From Muribaculaceae bacterium (GTDB lineage: Bacteria; Bacteroidota; Bacteroidia; Bacteroidales; Muribaculaceae), in contig JAGATN010000005.1 of the NCBI GenBank assembly GCA_017621225.1, positions 1-64,000 on the forward strand: DNA of 64,000 nucleotides, read 5' to 3'. The notes under the pieces are model-generated. The model was given only the letters and a program-made list of their open reading frames with translations. It did not search any database and was not told the origin of the DNA. How positions within the stretch are numbered: position 1 is the first letter of the stretch; each line of letters starts with the position of its first letter. Both the position numbers and the translations under genes were made by a program. Of the stretch, positions 8,500 to 17,787 are shown one piece after another.

Positions 8500-11400
8500 A
8501 TGTTCTCACGTTTCTTCATAGAGCGACCCATCTTCGCCATAGTGCTGGCGATAATGATGATATTGGTCGGCGTAATCACCGTAAAGACGCTTCCGGTGGC
8601 TCAGTTTCCCGACATAACGCCACCTACCGTACAAGTGTCGGCAGTATATCCCGGCGCCGACGCGCAGACAGTGGCCACCTCGATAGGCGTACCCATCGAG
8701 GAGCAAGTGAACGGCGTGGAAGGGATGATGTACATGAGTTCAAACTGCGGATCCGACGGGAGCTATAACCTCACCGTGACGTTCGACGTCGGCACCGACC
8801 TCGACATGGCCACCGTAAAGGTGCAAAACCGCATTGCGCTTGCCGAAGCGTCATTGCCGTCGGCCGTAAGGCAGCAGGGTGTCTCGGTGATGTCGAGCTC
8901 CACCAACATCATTCTGTTCGTGGCCATAGAGGGCGACTCCACGGGCCGATATGACGAGCTGTATCTTACCAACTACGCGAAGCTCAACATTGTCGACGAA
9001 TTGTCGCGTCTCGAAGGGGTCGGACAGGTCAACGCCTTCGGAGCCGGCGAATACAGCATGCGCATATGGATGGATCCGGAACTGATGCGCATACGTCAGC
9101 TCACGCCTGCCGACGTGATTTCGGCCATACAATCGCAAAACATGGAGGTGTCGGCCGGAAGCATCGGAGCGCCCCCATTGTCGTCGAACGAAGCCTTCCA
9201 GTTCACCCTCACCACTCGCGGACGACTGCAATCGACCGACGAGTTCGGCAACATAGTGATTAAGACCAACGACGACGGTTCGCTTCTGCGACTGCGCGAC
9301 ATTGCCCGAATTGACCTCGGAAGCGAAAACTATTCCGGCAACGCAAAGGTATCGGGAAAGCAGGCCGGCCTGCTCGGCATTTATCAGCTCCCGGGGGCCA
9401 ATGCACTCGAAGTAGCCTCGAAGGTGAAGGCCAAGCTCAACGAGCTGTCTGAATACTTTCCCGAAGGCATACATTACAGAGTGCTGATGAACACCACCGA
9501 CTTCGTAAGCGAGTCGATCGACGAAGTGCTCGTGACGTTCGTCGAAACCACCCTCATCGTCATGCTGGTAATACTGCTGTTCCTGCAAAACTGGCGCGCC
9601 GTAATCATTCCGATGATCACCATACCGGTGTCGTTGATTGCCACCTTTGCCGTAATGAAGCTGATGGGATTCACCATCAACACTCTGACGCTATTCGGAC
9701 TCGTACTGGCCATTGCCATCGTGGTCGACGATGCCATTGTGGTGGTGGAGGACTGTTCGCGACTCGTCGACGAAGGGAAGCTGACGGCTCGGCAGGCCGC
9801 CGAAAAAGCCATGACAGAACTTACCGGCCCGGTGGTGGGAGAAGTTCTGGTGCTGCTGTCGGTATTCATCCCCACGGCGTTCATAACCGGCATAACCGGC
9901 GAGCTTTACAAGCAGTTCGCACTGACAATCGCCGTATCGACCGCCTTTTCGGGCTTCAACGCGCTCACCTTCACTCCCGCAATGTGTGCGCTGTTCCTGA
10001 AGCCGAAAAAACAATCGTCGTTCGTCATATATCGCTGGTTCAACAAGGGCTTCAACGCCACGCTCTCGGTCTACATGCGCATAGTGGGCCAATTCCTGCG
10101 GCGCCCGGCAGTGGCCATAGGTGCATACGTGCTCATAACGGCACTCGCATTCTGGGGCTTCCTGAAAATGCCGACGTCGTACGTGCCGTCGGAGGACATG
10201 GGCTATTTCATGGGATCGGTGCAGCTGCCAACCGGCGCTTCGCTCGAACGAACCGAAAATATTTTGGCCAAGGTAAACGAACGGCTGCTGAAAATACCCG
10301 AAGTGGATAACGTGATAGCGATATCGGGCTTCTCGTTCATGGCCGGGGGCAACGGCAGCAACCTCGGGTCGCTATTCGTCACCCTGAAGCCCTGGAACGA
10401 ACGAAAAGGCAAGGGACAAGGCATAAACGACGTGATACGTAAATTTGAGGAATCATGCGCCGACATCCAGGAAGCCGTGATATTCGGCCTGAATCCGCCC
10501 GCCATCCCCGGCCTCGGACTGACATCGGGATTGCAGATGCAGCTGCTCGACATAAACAATCTCGGTGCCGAAGAAATGCAACAGGCCATAAATGCCATAC
10601 GCAAGGAGGCGGCATCCGACAAACGACTCGCATCGGTAACGTCGCTCTATCAAGGACTCGTGCCGCAATATCAGCTCGACATAAACCGCGACAAGGTGAA
10701 AACCCAGGGCATAACGCTGAGCAACATCTATTCGGCATTGTCTGCCTTCATGGGCGGCGCGTATGTCAACGACTTCACCGAATTCGGGCGAGTGTACCAA
10801 GTGAAGATTTCGGGCGACGCGCTTTCACGAGGCCACATCGACGAGGTGCTGAAGCTCAGCGTGCGCAACAACCGGGGCGAGATGGTTCCGTTCTCATCGT
10901 TCATGGAAGCGAAGCCGATACTCGGGCAGTCGAGCATCAGCCGCTACAACATGTACTCCACCGCCTCGGTCACGGCCACGCCGGCACACGGCGTAAGCTC
11001 GTCGGACGGCATAAAGGCCATGGAGCAGATAGTCAAGAAGGCCCTCGGCAAGGAATACTCGTATGCCTGGACGGGCGAAGCTTATCAGGAAACGCAAGGC
11101 GGCACCACCATTGCAATGGTGATGATATTTGCCATAGTGATAACCATACTCGTGCTGGCCGCGCAATACGAAAGCTGGACCGACCCGATAGCCGTAGTCA
11201 TATCGATGCCCACGGCCATACTCGGAGCCGTGATAGGGTGTCTCATCATGTCGCAGAGCATAAGCATCTACACCCAGATAGGCATAATACTTCTGCTCGG
11301 CCTTTCGGCCAAAAACGCAATATTGATAGTGGAATATGCCGTCGACTTCCGTAAGTCGGGACTCGACATACGCCGGTCGGCGCTCGATGCCGGACGCATC

Positions 11401-11691
11401 AGGTTCCGCCCGATAATGATGACGGCACTGGCTTTCGTGTTCGGCGTGATGCCCATGCTGTTCGCCACCGGAGCCGGCGCGGCAAGCAGAGTTTCGCTCG
11501 GCACGGCAGTAGTGTTCGGCATGTTTATCAATGCGGTCATAGGCACGCTGTTCGTTCCCAATTTCTGGGAATTGCTCGAACGCTTCCGCGAAAAGTACCT
11601 CGCCGGATTTTTCGCCACGAGCGCCACGGCGCTGCCGCCGGTAAAGAGCCGGTCGGACTCAAATCCGTCCGACCCGCCTGCATCCGTATGA
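8500..11691 (+). CDS. RND multidrug efflux pump, inner membrane (AcrB/MexB, HAE1 family)
   Basis: A 1063-residue protein, the usual length of HAE1 pumps. It opens with the canonical [20 protein letters not shown] first membrane helix. The proton-relay pair is present as D410-D411 in [17 protein letters not shown] (TM4). The internal duplication gives twelve membrane helices and two large periplasmic porter/docking loops; TM10-12 include [19 protein letters not shown] and [14 protein letters not shown]. Family knowledge: proton-driven export of hydrophobic drugs, bile salts or dyes. Bile-salt export is a reasonable guess for a gut bacterium but is not shown by sequence. A strong hairpin follows. 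Confidence 0.95.
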   Translation: MFSRFFIERPIFAIVLAIMMILVGVITVKTLPVAQFPDITPPTVQVSAVYPGADAQTVATSIGVPIEEQVNGVEGMMYMSSNCGSDGSYNLTVTFDVGTDLDMATVKVQNRIALAEASLPSAVRQQGVSVMSSSTNIILFVAIEGDSTGRYDELYLTNYAKLNIVDELSRLEGVGQVNAFGAGEYSMRIWMDPELMRIRQLTPADVISAIQSQNMEVSAGSIGAPPLSSNEAFQFTLTTRGRLQSTDEFGNIVIKTNDDGSLLRLRDIARIDLGSENYSGNAKVSGKQAGLLGIYQLPGANALEVASKVKAKLNELSEYFPEGIHYRVLMNTTDFVSESIDEVLVTFVETTLIVMLVILLFLQNWRAVIIPMITIPVSLIATFAVMKLMGFTINTLTLFGLVLAIAIVVDDAIVVVEDCSRLVDEGKLTARQAAEKAMTELTGPVVGEVLVLLSVFIPTAFITGITGELYKQFALTIAVSTAFSGFNALTFTPAMCALFLKPKKQSSFVIYRWFNKGFNATLSVYMRIVGQFLRRPAVAIGAYVLITALAFWGFLKMPTSYVPSEDMGYFMGSVQLPTGASLERTENILAKVNERLLKIPEVDNVIAISGFSFMAGGNGSNLGSLFVTLKPWNERKGKGQGINDVIRKFEESCADIQEAVIFGLNPPAIPGLGLTSGLQMQLLDINNLGAEEMQQAINAIRKEAASDKRLASVTSLYQGLVPQYQLDINRDKVKTQGITLSNIYSALSAFMGGAYVNDFTEFGRVYQVKISGDALSRGHIDEVLKLSVRNNRGEMVPFSSFMEAKPILGQSSISRYNMYSTASVTATPAHGVSSSDGIKAMEQIVKKALGKEYSYAWTGEAYQETQGGTTIAMVMIFAIVITILVLAAQYESWTDPIAVVISMPTAILGAVIGCLIMSQSISIYTQIGIILLLGLSAKNAILIVEYAVDFRKSGLDIRRSALDAGRIRFRPIMMTALAFVFGVMPMLFATGAGAASRVSLGTAVVFGMFINAVIGTLFVPNFWELLERFREKYLAGFFATSATALPPVKSRSDSNPSDPPASV

Positions 11692-11716
11692 CTCGGAAAG
11701 GCCACGATACGATTAC

Positions 11717-11760
11717 GGCCGGCATGGAGAGCGCTCTCCCCATGCCGGCCGCATTATTTT
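11717..11760. terminator. Bidirectional terminator between RND operon and oxidoreductase
   Basis: A perfect 11-bp stem, GGCCGGCATGG (11717-11727) with CCATGCCGGCC (11740-11750), encloses a second palindrome AGAGCGCTCT. It is followed on the plus strand by GCATTATTTT. It lies between two convergent genes. Confidence 0.85.
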
Positions 11761-11770
11761 GCCGTCGGAA

Positions 11771-13111
11771 TCACACTAATTTGAACGGATTGCGATACTG
11801 ATAGTGATACAGACGATGTTCCTCGGCCTCCTTGTCGTCGATAAACGTGCGGGTTGCCGGATCCCACTTGACGGGGCGTTTCAGCTCGGTGGCTATGTTG
11901 GCAAGGCAGCAAAGCGTGTTGGTGCTGTTGCCCACCTCGACGGGAGCCACCGGATTTTTACGCGACCTCACGCAATCGATGAAATTCTGCATATGCGGAG
12001 CGCTGACCTCATACGAGCCCTTCTCGGTGCGGCTCTTGTCGTCCGACTTCTTAAGCAGGTCGGAGTCGTAGCACTCGATATATCCGCGCGCCACCTTAAG
12101 CCACCCCTTGGTGCCGATGAATTTGATGCCCTGGCTGTCATCATCGCGATAAGGCTGCTCGGTCATTACTATTCCGTTCTGATACTTCATGGTGAGATAT
12201 TCGGCACCGTCATATCCCTTGGGGATGTATTCGCAGGGGGCCGACCCGTCCATGCCTATGGCCGCCTGGGCTATGTCGAACATGTGCGCGCCCCAGTCGG
12301 CGGTAAATCCGTTGCCGAGCTCGCAATACCATCGCCACGCGCCCCACAACTGCTCGTTCTGCTCGGGGTCGAGCGAGATGGGAGGACAGAGGTTGGGATG
12401 ATAATGAATCTTCGGGTCGTTCAGCGGCCCCATCCACATATTGAAATTGAGCGTGCCCGGAATCGGCTCCTCGGGCAGGTCGAACGGCGAGGGCGGATTG
12501 CCCACGCGCGCATATATCTTTTCGATGTGGCCAAGTGCGCCCGCGCGCACCAACTCTATGGCTTTCTGAAATTCGGAGCTCGAGCGCTGCTGACTTCCTA
12601 CCTGGAGCACTCGATTGTTGTTGCGCACGGCCTTTACCATTTCTTCGCCCTCGCGAATTGTATAGGCCAGCGGTTTCTGCACATACACATCCTTTCCGGC
12701 CTGGCAGGCGTGTATGGTGGTGAGCGCGTGCCAATGGTCGGGCGTGGCTATCGACACGGCATCGATATCTTTTCGGTTAAGCAGATCTTCATAAAACTCA
12801 TATACGTCGCAGCGCGGAGCCATCCCCGCATCCTGCTGCCACTTCTCGACACGACGTTTAAAACGCTGCTGCTTGAGCTGATCGACATCACATCCGGCCA
12901 CCACCTGCACTCCCGGACACTGCGAGAAGCTTGCAAAGTCATACACACCCTGCTGTCCGAGGCCGATGAATCCCATTACCACGCGATCGCTTGGAGCGAT
13001 GCGCACTCCGTTTACTTTCCAGCTCGGAAGTATAGTCAATCCGGCCAGACCTAACGCTGACAAGCCCAAAAATTCGCGGCGTGTCATAGCCTTTTTCCCA
13101 TTGTTTTTCAT
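11771..13111 (-). CDS. Gfo/Idh/MocA family oxidoreductase with Tat signal
   Basis: A 446-residue protein. The N-terminus TRREFLGLSALGLAGLTILP is a twin-arginine export signal. It is followed by a Rossmann NAD(P)-binding motif (VVMGFIGLGQQGVYD) and the family signatures DAVSIATPDHWHALTTIHA and GKDVYVQKPLA (catalytic-type E/Q-K-P lysine). The C-terminal half is the GFO/IDH/MocA alpha/beta domain. Secreted members of this family in Bacteroidota act on sugars or glycosides with a tightly bound nicotinamide cofactor. The specific sugar cannot be told. It has a strong promoter of its own and is followed by a bidirectional terminator, so it appears monocistronic. Confidence 0.88.
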   Translation of the reverse strand: MKNNGKKAMTRREFLGLSALGLAGLTILPSWKVNGVRIAPSDRVVMGFIGLGQQGVYDFASFSQCPGVQVVAGCDVDQLKQQRFKRRVEKWQQDAGMAPRCDVYEFYEDLLNRKDIDAVSIATPDHWHALTTIHACQAGKDVYVQKPLAYTIREGEEMVKAVRNNNRVLQVGSQQRSSSEFQKAIELVRAGALGHIEKIYARVGNPPSPFDLPEEPIPGTLNFNMWMGPLNDPKIHYHPNLCPPISLDPEQNEQLWGAWRWYCELGNGFTADWGAHMFDIAQAAIGMDGSAPCEYIPKGYDGAEYLTMKYQNGIVMTEQPYRDDDSQGIKFIGTKGWLKVARGYIECYDSDLLKKSDDKSRTEKGSYEVSAPHMQNFIDCVRSRKNPVAPVEVGNSTNTLCCLANIATELKRPVKWDPATRTFIDDKEAEEHRLYHYQYRNPFKLV

Positions 13112-13133
13112 TGATGTTAAAGTTTGGTATAGG

Positions 13134-13163
13134 CAAAGATATGCATACTGCCCCTAAAGCCAA
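13134..13163 (-). promoter_or_regulatory. Promoter of the Gfo/Idh/MocA gene
   Basis: On the minus strand TTG (13163-13161) and TATCTTTG (13141-13134) are spaced by 19 bp, a good match to the Bacteroides consensus. The predicted leader is about 17 nt. Confidence 0.7.
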
Positions 13164-13235
13164 CGCACGCAGGGCGACGAAGCGCGGTGTTTTAATGTTT
13201 TTTAACCGTGCCATGCGTGTCCGCTGAATAGTTAC

Positions 13236-13248
13236 GTAAACATACTCT
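13236..13248. repeat. Solo terminal repeat GTAAACATACTCT
   Basis: The sequence is identical, in reverse complement, to the first 13 bases of the inverted repeat of the element at 42711-42874 and to 2452-2464. No second end is seen nearby. It lies in the 227-bp gap before the 102-residue gene, which otherwise shows only the oxidoreductase promoter. Confidence 0.5.
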
Positions 13249-13338
13249 AAGGGTTAATTAATCGTAACGCATCCGACTTTACGGGCGCGCGATTGTTGAT
13301 TTTTACAACATAAACCCAACTAAAAAACATATTTCGTT

Positions 13339-13647
13339 ATGACTGAATTTACCATCAATGGCCGAATGCACGTAAAGACGTTAAAGGCCAACTTCAAGGA
13401 AGCTTTCGGAGGTTCGCTCCGAGTATACAAGTCGACTCATTTTGCCGACGATGACGCAACGTTGGCTTCAGTACGAAACGACTCGGGCGTAAAGGCGGGC
13501 GAATTCATTTGCGACGGCAAAATGACCGTCCAGGACTTCGAAACAGAGATGCACAAGGCTTTTGGCATAAAAGTGCAGGTGGCCAATGCAACCAACTCGA
13601 AACTCATATCGAACGATATGACCCTTGCCGAATCGGGCAAGGCATAA
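13339..13647 (+). CDS. Small conserved hypothetical protein with internal duplication
   Basis: A 102-residue cytoplasmic protein; I recall similar hypothetical proteins in other Bacteroidales, with no known function. Two halves resemble each other: residues 3-31 (EFTINGRMHVKTLKANFKEAFG..) and 55-83 (EFICDGKMTVQDFETEMHKAFG..) share E-F-x-x-x-G-(R/K)-M-x-V-x-x-(L/F)-x-x-x-(F/M)-x-(E/K)-A-F-G. Each half ends in a short strand (SLRVY and KVQVA). This suggests a tandem repeat of a small alpha/beta unit. It is free-standing, with its own terminator. Confidence 0.75.
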   Translation: MTEFTINGRMHVKTLKANFKEAFGGSLRVYKSTHFADDDATLASVRNDSGVKAGEFICDGKMTVQDFETEMHKAFGIKVQVANATNSKLISNDMTLAESGKA

Positions 13648-13683
13648 GCGCGGCATGACTCCCGTGACATACAGTCATTAAAG

Positions 13684-13726
13684 CGTCGCGGCCATAGGCA
13701 TCGGAGCCTGTTGCCGCGACGTTTTT
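13684..13726 (+). terminator. Rho-independent terminator after the 102-residue gene
   Basis: CGTCGCGGC (13684-13692) pairs with GCCGCGACG (13713-13721), with an AGGC/GCCT inner pairing in the loop, followed by TTTTT. Confidence 0.85.
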
Positions 13727-13760
13727 CGCGCCGCACTATGCTCCATTCACGTTTTTTTAC

Positions 13761-13768
13761 TATTTTTG
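13761..13768 (+). promoter_or_regulatory. Promoter -7 box for the transporter/kinase pair
   Basis: TATTTTTG matches TAnnTTTG, about 32 bp before the start codon at 13800. No clear -33 box was found. Confidence 0.5.
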
Positions 13769-13799
13769 CCGCGCAGCAACCTTAAAAGCTAACGGCAAG

Positions 13800-15029
13800 A
13801 TGACTTCAAAGCATTATAAATTAGTGACTCGGCAATACCTGTTGCCATTCATACTGATAACTTCGCTATTTTTCGCCTGGGGATTCGCAAGGGCCATTCT
13901 CGACGTGCTCAACAAGCATTTCCAGGAGTCGATGGACATGACCATCGCGCGCTCCACCATGATTCAGGCGACAACCTATCTCGGCTACTTTTTGATGGCG
14001 CTGCCCGCCGGCATCTTCATCACGCGCTACGGCTATCGCAAAGGGGTGGTGATGGGGCTGCTGCTGTTTGGCGCCGGATCGCTCATGTTCATTCCCGGCG
14101 AAAGCATGTGCTCGTTCAACTTCTTTCTGATATCGCTGTTCGTGATAGGATGCGGACTCGCAATACTCGAAACGGCAGCCAATCCGTATGTCACCGAGCT
14201 CGGCGACCGCTCTACGGCAGCCAGCCGCCTCAACCTCGCGCAATCGTTCAACGGCCTGGGATGCATTCTCGCCCCGGTAACCGTCGGAGCATTTCTGTTT
14301 TCGTCGCCCGAAAGCAGCATCTCGGTTCCGTATGCCATAATGGGGTGCGCGGTATTGCTTGCCGCACTCATTTTTTGCAGGGTAAAGCTCCCGGAGATAA
14401 AGACCGACCACTCTATCGGTGGCGGCGACGGCGAGAAAAGCGCCTCGATAGCAAGCACCATACGCTTGCTATGGTCGAGCCGACGGTTCAAAATGGGATT
14501 GCTGGCGCTGTTTTGCTACGAAATAGCCGAAATATCGATCAACAGCCTGTTTATAAACTACGTTACCTCCGACGGATGGATGGATAAGATGACCGCCTCG
14601 GCAGTGCTGTCGTTTGGCGCGCTCGGACTGTTCATGCTTGCGCGCGTGGCCGGAAGTTGGATAATGAGCCGCATACCGGCCGAAAAAGTGCTCCTGACAT
14701 GCGGAATCATGACCGTGGTCGGAACCCTCTTGGTAACGCTCGACTTGGGCTTGCCCTCGAAATGCGGACTATTTGCCTGCTACGCGTTCGAAGCCATCAT
14801 GTTTCCCACCATATTTGCCATGACCATAAGCCACACCGACGGAAACTCGACGAAAATAGCATCGTCGTTCCTGATGATGACTCCGCTCGGCGGCGCGATA
14901 GGCACCATGTTGATGGGATTCGTGGCCGACGCGGCCGGAATGTCGACGGCATTCATAGTTCCGGCAACGGCCTATGCCTTCGTACTGATATACGCCGCTA
15001 TGTTTGCCACAAAACGGCTTAAATCATAA
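13800..15029 (+). CDS. Sugar MFS transporter, FHS (fucose/glucose/galactose) family
   Basis: A 409-residue protein with about 12 membrane helices. Family hallmarks are the N-terminal LLPFILITSLFFAWGFARAILDVLNKHFQ segment and the FVIGCGLAILETAANPYVTELGD motif with N-L-A-Q-S-F-N-G-L-G just after it. These are diagnostic of proton-coupled FucP/GluP-type sugar importers. The neighbouring PfkB kinase, 27 bp downstream, suggests uptake followed by phosphorylation of the same sugar, fructose being one possibility. The sugar itself is inference. Confidence 0.9.
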   Translation: MTSKHYKLVTRQYLLPFILITSLFFAWGFARAILDVLNKHFQESMDMTIARSTMIQATTYLGYFLMALPAGIFITRYGYRKGVVMGLLLFGAGSLMFIPGESMCSFNFFLISLFVIGCGLAILETAANPYVTELGDRSTAASRLNLAQSFNGLGCILAPVTVGAFLFSSPESSISVPYAIMGCAVLLAALIFCRVKLPEIKTDHSIGGGDGEKSASIASTIRLLWSSRRFKMGLLALFCYEIAEISINSLFINYVTSDGWMDKMTASAVLSFGALGLFMLARVAGSWIMSRIPAEKVLLTCGIMTVVGTLLVTLDLGLPSKCGLFACYAFEAIMFPTIFAMTISHTDGNSTKIASSFLMMTPLGGAIGTMLMGFVADAAGMSTAFIVPATAYAFVLIYAAMFATKRLKS

Positions 15030-15056
15030 ATATACTACCACAACCACTTATTGACT

Positions 15057-15959
15057 ATGACTGCTAAAACGACTGACATATGCTGCATCGGACACATAAC
15101 GCTCGACCGAATAGTAACGCCCAATCATAGCGTGAACATGCCCGGAGGCACCGCTTTTTATTTTGCGCACGGCATGAGTTGCCTTCAGCGCCAAGGGGTG
15201 AAGCTGGTGACTTCGCTGGCCGAATCGGAAATGAAAGCCGTCGACGACATTCGGGCAAAAGGGATTGACGTGAAAGTGATACCGAGCCCGCAATCGGTAT
15301 ATTTCGAAAACAAATACGGCGAGAATCAAAACAACCGCACGCAAAGAGTGCTCGCCAAGGCACGACCGTTTACCATCGACGCTCTCGCCGACGTCGAGGC
15401 CAAGACGTTTCATCTCGGCACCCTGCTGGCCGACGACTTCTCGACCGAGGTGCTCCGCTACCTGTCGCAAAAAGGAACGGTGTCGGTCGACGCGCAAGGT
15501 TATCTGCGCGAAGTGCGCGGAGAGAGCGTGCACCCCGTCGACTGGCACGACAAGGAGACGGCGCTGAGACACATCGACATCCTTAAAGCCAACGAGATAG
15601 AGATGCAGACCCTTACGGGCCACGACGATCCGATAACGGCGGCGCGGCAATTGGCCGACTATGGCGTGAAGGAGATATTGCTGACGCTTGGCGACAAGGG
15701 ATCGATAATATACGCCAACGGCCAATTTTACGAAATACCGGCATACGAGCCTGAAAAAGTGGTCGACGCGACCGGATGCGGCGACACATACATGACCGGC
15801 TACCTTTACATGCGCAACAAAGGTGCATCGTACTTCGAGGCAGGGCAATTCGCGGCGGCGATGTGCACCATAAAGCTGGAGCATTCAGGGCCGTTCTCGG
15901 GCACGGAAGCCGACGTAACCAACGTAATGCACCATTGCCGCACCTTTTCAGCGGTATAG
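15057..15959 (+). CDS. PfkB-family carbohydrate kinase
   Basis: A 300-residue cytoplasmic kinase. The C-terminal PfkB signature is VVDATGCGDTYMTGYLYM, containing the D-x-x-G-x-G-D anion hole and catalytic Asp. The N-terminal sugar-binding region has NMPGGTAFYFAHG, and LTLGDKGSIIY is the ATP-site strand. The ATG at 15057 is preferred over an upstream in-frame TTG. It would phosphorylate a sugar with ATP. The partner is probably the FHS transporter encoded just upstream, given the 27-bp gap and shared strand. Substrate unassigned. Confidence 0.87.
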   Translation: MTAKTTDICCIGHITLDRIVTPNHSVNMPGGTAFYFAHGMSCLQRQGVKLVTSLAESEMKAVDDIRAKGIDVKVIPSPQSVYFENKYGENQNNRTQRVLAKARPFTIDALADVEAKTFHLGTLLADDFSTEVLRYLSQKGTVSVDAQGYLREVRGESVHPVDWHDKETALRHIDILKANEIEMQTLTGHDDPITAARQLADYGVKEILLTLGDKGSIIYANGQFYEIPAYEPEKVVDATGCGDTYMTGYLYMRNKGASYFEAGQFAAAMCTIKLEHSGPFSGTEADVTNVMHHCRTFSAV

Positions 15960-16032
15960 CATCGCCTTCTTGCAACGTCTTCTTCAATCTTCCTTTTGCA
16001 ACGCCGAGTATAAAATTATTTTATCGAATTTT

Positions 16033-16060
16033 TTTGCTTTAGTTTTTTTACCTATATTTG
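16033..16060 (+). promoter_or_regulatory. Promoter of the AT-rich two-gene island
   Basis: TTTG (16033-16036) and TATATTTG (16053-16060) are spaced 16 bp, slightly short of the usual 19-20. The predicted transcription start near 16066 lies between the GTG at 16062 and the ATG at 16080, so it favours the ATG as translation start. Confidence 0.6.
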
Positions 16061-16079
16061 TGTGCGTTATTATAACTAC

Positions 16080-16940
16080 ATGGAATTAACGACAGAACAT
16101 AGGACGTATCTTACCAATAAGCATAGAGGTGGATTAAGCAACCAAAAAGGAAATACCTTTGAAGTTATTTACGCCACGAAGGAGATTATACACCTATACT
16201 CTTTGGGCGTTGATTTGGACAACACATATGTTGCAGCTCAATTAGAGGACACGTTTGTTGATGATTTTCAAATCATCTATGATGCCGGATTGAAAGTTTA
16301 TCATCAATGTAAAGATACCAAATCTCTTAGTTGGGAAAAGGATGAGAAAGGAGAACCTTTTTATGATTTTCGTTGGCAAAAAAAGTATTCTTCTGCCAAC
16401 GGAGAATCGTTTAAGCTCAAGATTGTGTACTCAAATACGAGCTGTAAAATTCATACCAGTCCGATTCCGTCAGTCATTGAAGATGTAACCATAAAGGAGC
16501 TATTTCCGGCATATCCCAATTTAAATGCAATATTAGTGGATTCTGAAGACCTCCAAAGTGATATTAAATCCATTTTATTTGCTGATAGAAATGGGCATAC
16601 CTTGGATAAGTTATCTGCATTTGCCGAGGTCATAAGGAGTGAATGGCTTGAATTAGCTGTTCCAAATAGGATTGTCTCATTATCTGAGATTAAAAATCAA
16701 ACTTTATCCAAATATGGCGCCATAATAAACTTTAAAGATTTGCCAAATGTTGAAATATCAGATGAATTAAAGATGATATTTGATAGATTCCCTGAGTTTT
16801 CATACTTAGTAAATGGCAAAAACATATTATGGTCATACAAAAAACTTTCAGGTCAGTTTTGTCTTTCAGACGAATTAAACTCTAATATTATTGAGGCTAA
16901 TCCATCTGAGATATTTCAACTAATAACACTATTTAATTGA
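16080..16940 (+). CDS. Putative PD-(D/E)xK nuclease-like protein of an accessory two-gene module
   Basis: A 286-residue protein that I do not recognise as a named family. The first 80 residues look like the catalytic core of a Cap4/Mrr-like restriction-type nuclease: GNTFE (E28), QLEDTFVDDFQI (E56, D61/D62), then a strand ending YHQCKD (Q76, K78), with the Q-x-K variant of the motif. The remaining 200 residues have no motif I can name. Base composition is clearly more AT-rich than the flanking genes, and there is a dedicated promoter. It is followed after 6 bp by a phosphoribosyltransferase-like gene. Family knowledge: such nuclease domains joined to sensor genes are common in anti-phage systems. 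That this module is one is inference. Confidence 0.6.
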   Translation: MELTTEHRTYLTNKHRGGLSNQKGNTFEVIYATKEIIHLYSLGVDLDNTYVAAQLEDTFVDDFQIIYDAGLKVYHQCKDTKSLSWEKDEKGEPFYDFRWQKKYSSANGESFKLKIVYSNTSCKIHTSPIPSVIEDVTIKELFPAYPNLNAILVDSEDLQSDIKSILFADRNGHTLDKLSAFAEVIRSEWLELAVPNRIVSLSEIKNQTLSKYGAIINFKDLPNVEISDELKMIFDRFPEFSYLVNGKNILWSYKKLSGQFCLSDELNSNIIEANPSEIFQLITLFN

Positions 16941-16946
16941 ACAGTT

Positions 16947-17630
16947 ATGAGGCATCTTCTAAGTAATAACTACGAGCATTCTGAATTGATAAATTCGCTG
17001 CTCAATACAATTGCAGATAAAGATACGTCTGTCGAAGAATACCGATCCTCTTTCTATTCAATTGGAAAAGAGTTAGGGATTATTATTAAGGACCTACTGC
17101 CGAATAAATATAACGAAACGACACTATTGGCATGTGCATCTGAGGATGCCGATTGGCTTGCAGATGGTTTTTTGCATGGCCTTGGCGACACAATGCTTCC
17201 ATTAGCAGTATTCTGGGGAATCAGAGAAAGATTATCAAATGGAATAGATGTCACATCCATAGTACGAACATACAAAGATGATTTAAAATCAGAGTGCAAA
17301 AACCTTATTATCATAAAATCAATAATAAGTTCATCTTGTGTTGTTAAAACACAATTATTGCGTTTAATTTCAGATATTACACCTAAAAACATATACATTA
17401 TTGCACCTGTAATGTATAAGGATGCGGCACATAATTTGAGTATGGATTTTCCGAAGGATATTTCATCTAAGTTTAAGTTTATAACATTTGCCGTAGATGA
17501 TGAAATAAATGAGAATAAAGAAATTATTCCCGGAATTGGTGGAATGGTATATCCTCGCTTAGGACTTGGAACTGAGGTTGAGAAAAATTCATATATACCT
17601 GAAATTGTAAAAAATAGAATGATACAATAG
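16947..17630 (+). CDS. Divergent uracil-phosphoribosyltransferase-like protein (PRPP loop degenerate)
   Basis: A 227-residue protein with no signal peptide. The C-terminal segment at 183-209 (DDEINENKEIIPGIGG.., R204, then LGLGT) matches the uracil phosphoribosyltransferase C-terminus (DE.LNE.GYIVPGLGD..R.FGT). Preceding it, NLIIIKSIISSSCVVKTQLL (119-138) aligns with the PRPP loop, normally (I/V)VVDPMLATGGS; the acidic residue and TGG are replaced by KS and SSS. A conserved IAPVMYKDA strand follows, as in UPRT. Catalysis therefore looks lost or changed; nucleotide or PRPP sensing is possible. It is the second gene of the AT-rich island and shares its promoter. I recall phosphoribosyltransferase-like domains being described in bacterial conflict systems. 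Confidence 0.65.
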   Translation: MRHLLSNNYEHSELINSLLNTIADKDTSVEEYRSSFYSIGKELGIIIKDLLPNKYNETTLLACASEDADWLADGFLHGLGDTMLPLAVFWGIRERLSNGIDVTSIVRTYKDDLKSECKNLIIIKSIISSSCVVKTQLLRLISDITPKNIYIIAPVMYKDAAHNLSMDFPKDISSKFKFITFAVDDEINENKEIIPGIGGMVYPRLGLGTEVEKNSYIPEIVKNRMIQ

Positions 17631-17670
17631 CGGGCGTTGCAGAACTCCCCCCAAAAAATCGAATAAGTGA

Positions 17671-17699
17671 AAAAGCCGTGTTTAATTGGCACGTTTTTT
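17671..17699 (+). terminator. Terminator after the two-gene island
   Basis: A-run and CGTG (17677-17680) pair with CACG (17690-17693) and TTTTTT, with a small GC bulge. Confidence 0.6.
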
Positions 17700-17787
17700 C
17701 GCTCCGCACATAATAATTCGCACATTGCATCGTTTTCTAAGTAACTCGCATAAATTAGGTGATGCCTAATTGTGAAGTATTAATGCA

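Noticed and set aside
16947-17630. Annotation as a functional uracil or hypoxanthine phosphoribosyltransferase
   Set aside because: The PRPP-binding loop lacks both the acidic residue and the TGG motif, so ordinary salvage activity is unlikely.
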